NCBI RefSeq assembly: GCF_000597865.1
Contig: NZ_CP007452.1
Span: 689,183 to 753,182, forward strand
Length of the DNA stretch: 64,000 nucleotides
Source of the DNA: Peptoclostridium acidaminophilum DSM 3953
Lineage (GTDB): Bacteria; Bacillota; Clostridia; Peptostreptococcales; Peptostreptococcaceae
Direction of reading: 5' to 3'
The notes under the pieces are model-generated. The model saw nothing but the letters and a program-made list of their open reading frames with translations. It searched no databases and was not told the DNA's origin. Numbering within the stretch: the first letter of the stretch is position 1; each line of letters opens with the position of its first letter. This document shows positions 50,212 to 58,068 of the stretch, piece after piece. Both the position numbers and the translations under genes were made by a program.

Positions 50212-51519
50212 TTAAGCAACATGTTTTGGTGCAGTTTGAAGCTTGTTGTTTCTCCATGCTTGGTGCTCCTGCGGGCTTCTAAATTCAAACGGTTTTAAGT
50301 CACGAAGAACCGCAAAAATGTAGTGGAGCAACTTATGCATAACGGCTATAAGGGCCACCTTTTTCTTCTTGCTGACACATTTTTTCAAATAGTAGTCGCG
50401 AAGAATCGGATTTATGGAATCGCCGTTTCTGGTGGTTCTTATTGAGGACAGAGCCATTGTGAAGAGAACTCTTCTGCCAATGCGGGTGCCTCGTTTAGAA
50501 ATCCTGTTGCGGTCGCCAGTGAACTTGCCCGACTGATTGACTGATGGATCTATGCCAAAGAAAGCTGTAAAGGCCTTTGGAGACTTGAATAGGCTGAAAT
50601 CGTTGATTTCCGCGATCAGAGTGACCGCACTGATAAAGCCTACGCCAGGCATTTGATCCAAAAGCTCGATGTGCTTTCGAGCGGTGTCAGGAAAGTCGCT
50701 TGAGTCGATGATAGTGTGCAACTGTGATTCTATAGCATTAAGACACTTTTTAAAGCTGTCGATTCCATCAAGATGGAATCTTATTTTGGAGTCAAGCAGA
50801 GCGAATTCATTTGGCATACTCAAAGAAAGCTGTGCTGTTTCAAGAAGTTGCAGAGCTTTTTTGGCTGACCACTTCTCGCCTTTTCTGCCGCTTTTGGAAA
50901 TGAGCTCAAGCAACTGCTGAGGGTCTGCATTTAGAACATCCTTAGGCGAAGGATAAGCGCTTAAAACAGCCAACGCGGTCTTTCCAAAAGGATTGGAAAA
51001 CACATCAAGAAAGCCCGGGAACAGCAAGTAAAGATCCGTGCAGAGCCTGTTTTTCATCTCAGTGAGCATGTCACAGCGGGAGTAATATTCCCTCACCATC
51101 ATGCGAAGTGCGAGAATTTGAGGCTCGGGCATCATGGAAAACTTTACATCCTGGTATTTTGCAAGCCTTGCGATAGCCTCGGCATCTTTATTATCATTTT
51201 TCACTTTTCTAATGTCGAAATTCTTGGTAGAATGGACACATAAAGGGTTTAGGACAAAACCTTTGAGGTCATTCGATCTCAGAAAGAAGAAGAGTGGTAA
51301 ATGAAAGATACCCGTAGATTCTACGAAGTAGATGGGCTTTCGTTTTAACCGCTCTTCTTCTTTTTTGAGAATCTCGAGCAGCTTGTTAAATCCAGCAGGA
51401 TTATGGTCAATCCTGAAAGGCTTGCGGATGAGCTCTCCGGAAGGTGCTATCATTGCAACTACAGAAAACTCTGATGAAACATCAATTCCGACAACAAAAT
51501 CGTTTAAAAATTGGGACAA
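50212..51519 (-). CDS. IS110-family recombinase/transposase
   Basis: 435 residues from TTG 51519 (AAAGG 10 nt upstream); the open frame continues upstream without a ribosome site. The N-terminal RuvC-like DEDD domain shows Asp in VVGIDVSS (residue 13), Glu in FVESTGIF and the Asp pair in KNDNKDAEAIARL. The C-terminal Transposase_20 domain has MPGVGFISAVTLIAEI and GIDPSVNQSGKF, containing the serine nucleophile region. IS110 enzymes insert DNA under guidance of an RNA made from the non-coding end of the element. The gene seems intact. Confidence 0.92.
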   Translation of the reverse strand: MSQFLNDFVVGIDVSSEFSVVAMIAPSGELIRKPFRIDHNPAGFNKLLEILKKEEERLKRKPIYFVESTGIFHLPLFFFLRSNDLKGFVLNPLCVHSTKNFDIRKVKNDNKDAEAIARLAKYQDVKFSMMPEPQILALRMMVREYYSRCDMLTEMKNRLCTDLYLLFPGFLDVFSNPFGKTALAVLSAYPSPKDVLNADPQQLLELISKSGRKGEKWSAKKALQLLETAQLSLSMPNEFALLDSKIRFHLDGIDSFKKCLNAIESQLHTIIDSSDFPDTARKHIELLDQMPGVGFISAVTLIAEINDFSLFKSPKAFTAFFGIDPSVNQSGKFTGDRNRISKRGTRIGRRVLFTMALSSIRTTRNGDSINPILRDYYLKKCVSKKKKVALIAVMHKLLHYIFAVLRDLKPFEFRSPQEHQAWRNNKLQTAPKHVA

Positions 51520-51529
51520 AGTAACACAA

Positions 51530-51731
51530 CCTTTCTGCTTAGAATGAATCAGAGTATCCACTTTGTTTGAGGACGCCAAACAACCTTGCATTTGAAACGG
51601 GTAACACCAGAAGGTGGCCCAACCAGCTAAACATCGAATCGTCCTTGTGGAGTGACACGCTAATTTACGGATAAGACCTCATGATGTGAGGGATCCAGGA
51701 GGAACGCACATCTATCTCTCTGACAAGTGAG
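51530..51731 (-). ncRNA. Candidate IS110 bridge RNA
   Basis: Upstream of the recombinase start, read on the minus strand, an extended -10 box TGCTATAAT (51740-51732) is followed by about 200 nt with nested pairing. Stems seen: GGAT/ATCC enclosing CCTCA/TGAGG (51669-51696), CACC-TTCT-GGTG with an outer GGG/CCC (51599-51620), and a long-range GGACG/CGTCC (51640-51644 with 51571-51575). This is the place where IS110-group elements encode the bridge RNA with target- and donor-binding loops. No -35 box is present, which fits a promoter completed by element circularisation. The boundaries and the loops are inference. Confidence 0.45.
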
Positions 51732-51871
51732 ATTATAGCACGAAGTTTAGTGATTTTCATTCAAGAGTGTCGCTGGTTCATCTGAACAATAAATGTTAAG
51801 TTATCAAGGAACATTCGGACGGGTTTTTGAACCCTAACCCTATATTTATCTTACAAGGGAGGAACCGCTTA

Positions 51872-52358
51872 ATGTTTAGAGAAATGAGAAGAAAAAAGCA
51901 ATTATTATCACCTGAAGATACAATAGCAGTAATGGATAGATGCACAAACGGTGTCCTGGCGTGCTTAGGCGATGAAGAGTACCCATATTCTGTTCCTTTG
52001 AGTTATGTATATTTCAATGACAAAATCTATTTTCATTCAGCAAAGGCCGGCCATAAAATTGAGGCCATCACTAAATATCCAAAGGTGTCTTTTACGGTAA
52101 TAGATAAAGATACAGTTGTAGGCAATGAATATACGACTTATTTCCGTAGCGTTATAGCCTTTGGAAAAAGCTAGAATAGTGGAAGGCGATGAAATGCTGG
52201 AGGCTTTCAAGGCTTTAGTAAAAAAGTATTCAGGCGATCAACCCGAAGACGCCCAGCACAAGGAAATAGCCGGATGCACTCAGGCATATATTGTTGCAAT
52301 CGACGTTGAATATATAACGGGCAAGGAAGCTATAGAGCTTGTCAGAGCAAAACAATGA
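51872..52358 (+). pseudogene. Pyridoxamine 5'-phosphate oxidase/NimA-like flavin protein, frameshifted
   Basis: The gene starts at ATG 51872 (GGGAGGA upstream) and reads MFREMRRKKQLLSPEDTI, then CVSVPLSYVYFNDKIYFHSAKAGHK-like PPOX sequence, until TAG at 52172-52174. The missing C-terminal third (ARIVEGDEMLEAFKALVKKYSG to the end AIELVRAKQ) continues in the next frame to 52358. The break is at a run of five A in GGAAAAAGCT (52163-52172); four A would give a continuous frame of about 161 residues. So it is a recent pseudogene or a sequencing error. A related intact gene lies at 60257. Confidence 0.82.
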
Positions 52359-52444
52359 ATAATAAGCATGGACACAGACACAACTTGTGCAGTTTGCGAA
52401 ATTACACAAATGATGAATTATGTTATATCTAAGGAGGAGTTTAT

Positions 52445-52825
52445 ATGTCAAGAAAAGCCTTTAGGGCAGCTGGAGCTGCAACTGTTGGACCATACTCACA
52501 TGCAATTGAATCAGGAGATTTGATTTTTTTATCTGGGCAGACCCCAATAGACTCACAAACTGGAAAGCTTGTGGAAGGCGATATTGTTGAACAGACAAAG
52601 CAATGTTTTAAGAATCTTTTCAATGTATTGGAAGCAGCAGGCCTAACCTCTGACAATGTTGAAAAAGTAAATGTATTTTTAACAGATATGAATAATTTTA
52701 CAAAAATGAATGAAGTTTATTCGAAACAATTTTCCGAACCATATCCTGCTCGTACAACTATAGGAGTGGCGTCGCTGCCTCTAGGTGCTCAGATTGAGAT
52801 AGAAATGATAGCAAGGAGAAAATAA
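52445..52825 (+). CDS. ridA: RidA family reactive enamine/imine deaminase
   Basis: 126 residues, the usual length, from ATG 52445 (AGGAGGAG upstream). The signature PARTTIGVASLPLGAQIEIEMIA carries the substrate-binding Arg and the conserved Glu, and the N-terminal GPYSHAIESGDLIFLSGQ is typical. RidA hydrolyses 2-aminoacrylate and other enamines released by PLP enzymes such as threonine or serine dehydratase. It forms a trimer in the cytosol. A terminator follows. Confidence 0.93.
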   Translation: MSRKAFRAAGAATVGPYSHAIESGDLIFLSGQTPIDSQTGKLVEGDIVEQTKQCFKNLFNVLEAAGLTSDNVEKVNVFLTDMNNFTKMNEVYSKQFSEPYPARTTIGVASLPLGAQIEIEMIARRK

Positions 52826-52864
52826 TTGAGACAATAATTCATGTAAACACGAGTACGTACGGAT

Positions 52865-52909
52865 AAAAGCCTGGGAGATATTTTATATATTAACCACGGG
52901 CTTTTTTTA
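52865..52909 (+). terminator. Terminator of ridA
   Basis: AAAAGCC-TGG pairs with CCA-c-GGGCTTTT around an AT-rich loop, followed by T-runs. Confidence 0.7.
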
Positions 52910-53012
52910 TTTTTTTAAATTACCTATCAGAGTCATGCAAAATCCGGATATCGTTTTCCTGAATAATATATTCTGTTTTGAGCCATATAAAAAATTAAAT
53001 ACGGATTAAAGG

Positions 53013-53041
53013 TTTACGCTCAAAATGTTTTGTGCTATATT
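53013..53041 (+). promoter_or_regulatory. Candidate promoter of azlCD
   Basis: TTTACG (53013-53018) and TATATT (53036-53041) with 17 bp between them, about 105 nt before the azlC start. Nothing else was recognised in the 320-bp gap. Confidence 0.4.
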
Positions 53042-53145
53042 AACCTACATGCAAAATATAATTAATCGCCGGGGAATATGGTTATAACATTGTGTTTTTA
53101 TCCATGATAATGTGCCGGTGGATTAAGCACAGCGAGGTGAAAAAT

Positions 53146-53868
53146 TTGAACGAAAAAACTAAAGCGTTAAAGGCGGCATTTCCCCATACGATCCCTGTAT
53201 TTACCGGATTTATTTTTCTAGGCTTTGCCTACGGCATCCTAATGAACAGCAAGGGATACGGTATTGGCTGGAGTGTGTTGTTCAGCTTGGTAACATTTGC
53301 GGGCTCGGCCCAATACGTAGCCATAAGCTTTCTTACATCAGTTTTCAATCCTGTTTACGCACTTCTTATGACATTAATGGTGAATGCCCGCCATTTATTT
53401 TACGGGATTTCAATGCTGGACAGGTATAGGGATACCGGCAGGCTAAAGCCATACCTTATTTTTGGCATGTGCGACGAAACATTTTCAATCACCTGTTCAA
53501 CTGAGCCGCCTGAAGGTGTCGACCGAAGCTGGTTTATGTTCTTCATAACTTTTCTAAACCACAGCTACTGGGTTATGGGCTCGGCTCTTGGAGGACTGCT
53601 GGGTTCTATGATTTCTTTCAATACTAAGGGTCTTGATTTTGTGCTTACAGCCCTTTTCGTAGTAATTTTTGTGGGCCAGTGGAAAGCTCAGAAGGACCAT
53701 AAGCCGGCAATAATAGGAGTCGTGTGTTCATTGGCTTGCCTTTTGGTTTTCGGGCAGGGTAATTTCATTATCCCTTCTATGCTTGCAATACTTGCTGTGC
53801 TTATGATGTTTAGGAAAAGAGAAGAAGAATATGATTACGATAGTGAATTGGTAGAGGAGGGAGCCTAA
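53146..53868 (+). CDS. azlC: AzlC family branched-chain amino acid exporter, large subunit
   Basis: 240 residues from TTG 53146 (GCGAGGTG upstream). The family pattern is clear: AFPHTIPVFTGFIFLGFAYGILMN, TFAGSAQYVAISF and NARHLFYGISM with DETFSITC. It forms the membrane exporter for branched-chain amino acids or analogues such as azaleucine together with AzlD. The stop overlaps the azlD start (TAATG). Confidence 0.92.
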   Translation: MNEKTKALKAAFPHTIPVFTGFIFLGFAYGILMNSKGYGIGWSVLFSLVTFAGSAQYVAISFLTSVFNPVYALLMTLMVNARHLFYGISMLDRYRDTGRLKPYLIFGMCDETFSITCSTEPPEGVDRSWFMFFITFLNHSYWVMGSALGGLLGSMISFNTKGLDFVLTALFVVIFVGQWKAQKDHKPAIIGVVCSLACLLVFGQGNFIIPSMLAILAVLMMFRKREEEYDYDSELVEEGA

Positions 53869-54203
53869 TGACTTTAACGCCTGTTCAGACCCTAATTACT
53901 ATAGGTATGGTGACTGTAGGGACAATGATAACAAGGTTTTTGCCTTTTGCAGTATTCAAGAATGCAAATTCAAGCAGTTCATATATAAGCTATCTTGGGC
54001 AAGTCTTGCCGTATTCCGCAATAGGCCTGCTGGTTGTATATTGCCTCAAGGGAGTTGATCTTAGCGGCCCGACCCACGGGCTTCCGGAGGCGATAGCCGT
54101 TATTTTCATAGCGGCGCTTCATTATTTCAAGGAGAATGCGCTCTTGAGCATAGGCGCGGGCACTGTTTTCTACATGGTGCTTGTTCAAGCTGTTTTTATT
54201 TAA
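53868..54203 (+). CDS. azlD: AzlD family branched-chain amino acid exporter, small subunit
   Basis: 111 residues with four membrane segments. It has the AzlD features TMITRFLPFAVFKN and YLGQVLPYSAIGLLVVYCLKG. It overlaps azlC by 1 nt (coupled translation) and has no function alone in known systems. A terminator lies 40 nt downstream. Confidence 0.9.
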   Translation: MTLTPVQTLITIGMVTVGTMITRFLPFAVFKNANSSSSYISYLGQVLPYSAIGLLVVYCLKGVDLSGPTHGLPEAIAVIFIAALHYFKENALLSIGAGTVFYMVLVQAVFI

Positions 54204-54244
54204 AAAGAGAATTTTTGCAGTAGTGATAAAGCTTATAACCGCAG

Positions 54245-54282
54245 AAAAAAGGGGCTCGCCATAAAGGCGAAAACCCTTTTTT
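54245..54282 (+). terminator. Terminator of azlCD
   Basis: AAAAGGG-CTCGCC pairs with GGCGA-CCCTTTT around a small loop, then a T-run. It may also work for the converging photolyase gene. Confidence 0.82.
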
Positions 54283-54359
54283 CGATTTTTGGACTTGTAA
54301 GCACTAAAGAATATTATTGTTTAAATTGAGGCGATTGTGGAGCTGTTAAGAATGGTTAC

Positions 54360-55715
54360 TTATTGTAATTTGGCGATTTTATCCAAATATTTATTCATAT
54401 CGAATTTTCTATCCAAGCCTTTTGAATTCATATATCTTACAGTTCCAAATATTTCTCGCTCCTTCCAGGGCCTGTCATGCTTTCCGAAGCACCATGCTAC
54501 TCCAGCAAAACTGTTTGGATCCCGGCCATCAAGACAGTATTTGTTGTTGAGATATATAGCTTTTTTAAATGCATCCTCAGGAGTTGCGCTCCATTCCAGT
54601 ATTTTCTTGCCCCAGTACATTCTCATATACCCATGCATTTTTCCTGTCAGCACCATCTCCTTTTGTGCGGCATTCCAATACAAGTCGTGGGTCTTGGATT
54701 CTTCCAATTCTGCAAGGGCATATAGATACTCCCTATCATCCGCCGCATGGTTTTCAAGAGTTGACCTGGCCCAGGATGGTATTGCTTCGTAGGAATCGTA
54801 TTTTTCATTATAAATAATGAAATTCATACTTAATTCCCTTCTGACAATAAGCTCTTCAAGAAAGTCTTTTTTATCTTCCTGGTTTATATCCACTAATCGT
54901 CTGAAAATGTATAGTGGGGATATCTGGCCAAAATGAAGATAAGGGCTTATTTCCGATGAATAATCCAGTCCCGGTTCATTTCTATATTTGCTATAGAGTG
55001 GCAACTTTTTTGAGATGAAATCTTCCAGCAATTTCTTTGCCTGGCTGGTGCCGCCCTTGAAAAAGCTTACAGGCCTAACTGCTTTGTCAATTTCCAACTG
55101 CGCTGCATCACTTTCAATATCGTCCACATCAAATTCAACAAAGGGAATTTCCAAATCAGTGGAGGGCAGATTGACGGTCGTCTCATTTAATGGTGATATG
55201 AAGCTGTCCAGTACTTTGTTTATTTTAGCCCTGAACGTGGCGGCTGAATATTCTTCCTTTGTGGAAGCCGACTCAACTGGTACAATGACGTTGGTTTCAA
55301 CCTGTATTACGGGGCAAACGGCATTTTGGGCTAAAAAATCCCTCCATTGCCGCTCTATTCTTAAATAGCCCCTGTCTACGATCATTAACGCAGCCAGAGA
55401 AGAGATTTCGAGAGCTCCTATTTCAGGCGAAACTCTTCTTATAAGCATTCTTATATTTCTATTTGCCAGTTCAGTTTTCACTTCCTTTAGGCCTTCCAGC
55501 ATAAAGTAATAATGTCTTTCATTGGCCTCGGGAAAAAAATCTGTGATTCCAAAATAGACTATCAAAGGTTTTTTCAGACTGTTTGCATGGTGAATTGCAT
55601 ACTCTAGGGCATGATTGTACTCAGCTCTTTGAGAGCTTTGCATCCAATATACTACATAAGGATTATCGACCACATTTTTGTCATTAAGAATTTTAACTCT
55701 TTCCTGTGAAATCAC
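54360..55715 (-). CDS. Class II CPD DNA photolyase
   Basis: 451 residues from GTG 55715 (GGGAGC upstream). The class II pattern is unmistakable near the C-terminus: NKYCLDGRDPNSFAGVAWCFGKHDRPWKEREIFGTVRYMN. The antenna domain starts VYWMQSSQRAEYNHAL and the FAD domain contains SEISPYLHFGQISPLYIF and ELIVRRELSMNF. The enzyme repairs cyclobutane pyrimidine dimers with light, FADH- being the cofactor. Its presence suggests the organism meets sunlight, unusual for a strict gut anaerobe. Confidence 0.95.
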   Translation of the reverse strand: MISQERVKILNDKNVVDNPYVVYWMQSSQRAEYNHALEYAIHHANSLKKPLIVYFGITDFFPEANERHYYFMLEGLKEVKTELANRNIRMLIRRVSPEIGALEISSLAALMIVDRGYLRIERQWRDFLAQNAVCPVIQVETNVIVPVESASTKEEYSAATFRAKINKVLDSFISPLNETTVNLPSTDLEIPFVEFDVDDIESDAAQLEIDKAVRPVSFFKGGTSQAKKLLEDFISKKLPLYSKYRNEPGLDYSSEISPYLHFGQISPLYIFRRLVDINQEDKKDFLEELIVRRELSMNFIIYNEKYDSYEAIPSWARSTLENHAADDREYLYALAELEESKTHDLYWNAAQKEMVLTGKMHGYMRMYWGKKILEWSATPEDAFKKAIYLNNKYCLDGRDPNSFAGVAWCFGKHDRPWKEREIFGTVRYMNSKGLDRKFDMNKYLDKIAKLQ

Positions 55716-56119
55716 AAAATCAGCTCCCAGAAATAAAGTTGGTTATATGTGTATTTTTAATACTTGATTACATCATTGCAGGAGATTGCCAAAAAACCCA
55801 ATGCTCTGAAGCTGTTTTTCATGTAAGAAAGGCTTTTTGCTTTGAAAATTCAACATTGTCTTCCATTGAAATCATCTCCTAATCTCTTGGAAATATTCCG
55901 GACAAATAAATCTAGAGCTGATATATGTTATACCCACAATATCAGGGATTGAGTCAAATTCTGAAACTGTCAAAGGCACCTATCAGAAAACATAGTTTTT
56001 TTTATGGTTTCATAGGACTCATGTAGTAGCCAATATTGTAAATAATCATATTTAGGGTAAGAGTAATTTATATGACTAGAGCAGCGGTGCGTAAGTGCCT
56101 GCTCTAAAGGAGGATGCCT
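55716..56119. other. Intergenic region between divergent photolyase and flavoprotein genes
   Basis: About 400 bp with no supported gene. A 15-codon minus-strand frame (55819-55866, MEDNVEFSKQ...) follows GGAG and could be a leader peptide or a gene remnant. No convincing promoter or hairpin was found. Confidence 0.4.
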
Positions 56120-57436
56120 ATGGAGTCCCATAAAGAAAAGGTAAGGAAGATAGCAGAGCAACTGAAGGAGCGCAAAAGCTCTGCGCCCTTGACTCTTAAG
56201 AAGAAGTCTGTTTCCCATGAAGTCCCAAAGCCTAAGGACAAGAAGCATTCGGACGAAAAGCTGGACGTCAGCGACCTTGACGAGATAATTCATATCGATG
56301 CGGAAAAACGCATCTGCATCGCAGAGCCCGGCGCTACCTTCGAGAAGGTTGTAGCTGCTACAATAAGGCACGGGCTTGCACCGGTTGTAGTGCCTGAGCT
56401 AAAGACTATAACAATCGGAGGTGCGGTTTCAGGAGGATCCATTGAATCCATGTCGTACAGGTTCGGTGGATTCCATGACAGCTGTTTCGAATATGAGGTG
56501 GTGACAGCAAAAGGGGATGTGCTGATTTGCACACCTGATAACGACAATAAGCTGTTGTTCCAGATGGTGCATTGGGCTTTCGGCACATTAGGAATAATCA
56601 CACTTCTTAAATTCAGGCTAATACCAGTAAAGCCGTTTGTTAAGGTGACATACGAGAAATACGAGACTCTTGAAGAATACAAGAACGCCATATGGGAGCA
56701 TTACACGAAAAAAGACATAGATTTTATGGATGGAATTATACATTCGCCCAAGGAATATGTCCTCAGTGCCGGCGATTTTGTCGACAAGGCTCCCTACACC
56801 CACAGCTATGACTGGGTGAGGATATATTTTCTCAGCACGGCAAGGCAGAAAGAGGATTACCTTAGGACGTCTGATTATTTCTTCAGGTACAACAAGGGCG
56901 TGACTAATGTGCATCCGAAATCCTTAGTCGGAAGGCTACTGCTGGGGAGGTTCATAAATTCCAACAGCACATTGAAGCTGGCCAATACCTTCAGAAAGGT
57001 CATACCATCAACGGCTATACCTATAACGGTCGATACTTTCATACCCTTTTCAATGATGGAAGAGTTCATGGAATGGTATGAGAGGGAAATAGGTCATTTC
57101 CCATTGTGGTGCGTACCTTACAGGGTGATGCGCAAATATGAATGGCTGTCTGATGAATTCATAAGCAATGTCAGGGACGAGCTGTTCCTTGATATCGCAC
57201 TATACGGAATGCGAAAAAAAGATGCGGACTATTACCACAGGATAATAGAGAAAAAGCTCATAGAGCTAGGCGCTATAAAGACTCTCATATCTACCAATTT
57301 GTATTCAGAAGAGGAATTCTGGAGGATATGGAACAAAAAGAACTACGACTTGGTAAAGAGCAAAACAGATCCTGATAACATATTCAGAGGGCTTTACGAA
57401 AAGACCTGCAGGGCATCAAGGGGGTTGGGCAGGTAG
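56120..57436 (+). CDS. FAD-linked oxidase, DHCR24/DIMINUTO-like
   Basis: 438 residues from ATG 56120 (GGAGG 6 nt upstream). The first 50 residues are highly charged and unrelated to the family. The FAD-binding_4 (PCMH) domain runs from about residue 60: IAEPGATFEKVVAATIRHGLAPVVVPELKTITIGGAVSGGSIESMSYRFGGFHDS region, split here for clarity as PGATFEKVV, TIGGAVSGG and SYRFGGFHD. This pattern is that of delta-24 sterol reductase (DHCR24) relatives. Bacteria of this type do not make sterols, so the bacterial substrate is unknown. No histidine or cysteine for covalent FAD attachment is evident. The gene is monocistronic. Confidence 0.85.
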   Translation: MESHKEKVRKIAEQLKERKSSAPLTLKKKSVSHEVPKPKDKKHSDEKLDVSDLDEIIHIDAEKRICIAEPGATFEKVVAATIRHGLAPVVVPELKTITIGGAVSGGSIESMSYRFGGFHDSCFEYEVVTAKGDVLICTPDNDNKLLFQMVHWAFGTLGIITLLKFRLIPVKPFVKVTYEKYETLEEYKNAIWEHYTKKDIDFMDGIIHSPKEYVLSAGDFVDKAPYTHSYDWVRIYFLSTARQKEDYLRTSDYFFRYNKGVTNVHPKSLVGRLLLGRFINSNSTLKLANTFRKVIPSTAIPITVDTFIPFSMMEEFMEWYEREIGHFPLWCVPYRVMRKYEWLSDEFISNVRDELFLDIALYGMRKKDADYYHRIIEKKLIELGAIKTLISTNLYSEEEFWRIWNKKNYDLVKSKTDPDNIFRGLYEKTCRASRGLGR

Positions 57437-57469
57437 AGAGTTGATGGGGGTTTGATTTTTTTTTGCTGG

Positions 57470-57494
57470 ATACATCCAAAACTTGATGTATAAT
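57470..57494 (+). promoter_or_regulatory. Palindromic operator overlapping a -10 box
   Basis: ATACATC (57470-57476) and GATGTAT (57485-57491) form a perfect 7-bp inverted repeat with an 8-bp spacer. TATAAT (57489-57494) overlaps the right arm. A bound protein would block RNA polymerase. The -35 box is weak, which suggests activator or redox control. Confidence 0.55.
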
Positions 57495-57500
57495 ATACTA

Positions 57501-57556
57501 TGAACGGTTGCGGCAAAATATATAAATCATTTTAAATGATTAGGCCGTTTTTTATT
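57501..57556 (+). promoter_or_regulatory. Leader hairpin (possible attenuator)
   Basis: AACGG/CCGTT arms enclose an inner palindrome AATCATTTTAAATGATT; the outer arm is followed by TTTTTTATT. It lies between the -10 box and the ribosome site of the BFD gene, so it may be a premature terminator. Confidence 0.45.
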
Positions 57557-57582
57557 AATAAGCATAAAGGAGAATGGGGATA

Positions 57583-57909
57583 ATGGCTGGAAACAAAACT
57601 ATTTGCACTGTAAATAATGTGGACTATTCTACAATAAGAAAGGCAATGTGTTCGGGAGCGAGAACACAGCAAGAGCTAGTTGATATGGTTGGAGTATGCA
57701 CTACCTGTGAGGGATGCAAAAGCGAGCTGGATAAAATACTTTTATCTGTATGCGGCTGCAAGGACGTTTCGCTAAAGGCTGTGGTAGACGCTGTCAAGAA
57801 TGGAGCCGATACTGTAGATAAGGTTGGCGAAGTTACAGGAGCAGGCACTGGCGAAGGCTGTGGGAGATGTAAGGCTCTGATTGCCAATGTACTTGAGCTT
57901 GGCAGATAA
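57583..57909 (+). CDS. Double BFD-like [2Fe-2S]-binding protein
   Basis: 108 residues from ATG 57583 (AAAGGAGAA upstream). Two BFD-like domains stand in tandem. The first reads CTVNNVDYSTIRKAMCSGARTQQEL and ends CTTCEGC; the second reads CGCKDVSLKAVVDAVKNGADTVDKV and ends GEGCGRC. In single-domain relatives (bacterioferritin-associated ferredoxin, NirB and CopZ modules) the four cysteines bind one 2Fe-2S cluster. The first domain lacks the second Cys of the CxC start pair (CTVN), so its cluster may be labile or differ. No catalytic domain is fused. Role could be electron transfer or iron-sulfur sensing. Confidence 0.85.
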   Translation: MAGNKTICTVNNVDYSTIRKAMCSGARTQQELVDMVGVCTTCEGCKSELDKILLSVCGCKDVSLKAVVDAVKNGADTVDKVGEVTGAGTGEGCGRCKALIANVLELGR

Positions 57910-57963
57910 TATAGTTCTATCAAACTCTAACAAAAACGAATGGAAAAGAGTCGTTTGAAATCG

Positions 57964-57996
57964 AAGGCATCTATCTGAAAAGATAGGTGCTTTTTT
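57964..57996 (+). terminator. Terminator hairpin, family copy 3
   Basis: GGCATCTATCT and AGATAGGTGC pair around GAAA, followed by TTTTTT. It is the third copy of the hairpin found at 45347 and 49893. Confidence 0.85.
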
Positions 57997-58020
57997 AGTG
58001 TCAGAAAATATTCTAAGCAG

Positions 58021-58057
58021 AAAAGGACCGGATTTCAAAGAATGAAAAATCCGGTCC
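58021..58057 (-). terminator. Terminator of the PatB-type gene
   Basis: GGACCGGATTT and AAATCCGGTCC form a perfect 11-bp stem; TTTT follows on the minus strand. Confidence 0.85.
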
Positions 58058-58068
58058 ACTTGCTAAAA

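Larger units (their letters stand above)
50150..51745 (-). mobile_element. IS110-family element, ends not determined
   Basis: The recombinase gene plus its long leader. IS110 elements have no long inverted repeats or target duplications, so the exact borders cannot be read from one copy; the limits given are approximate. The left non-coding part (51520-51740) is structured and follows an extended -10 box. Confidence 0.6.

Noticed and set aside
55819-55866. 15-codon frame upstream of the photolyase gene
   Set aside because: GGAG precedes it, but it is too short and there is no sign of conservation; only mentioned in the gap entry.
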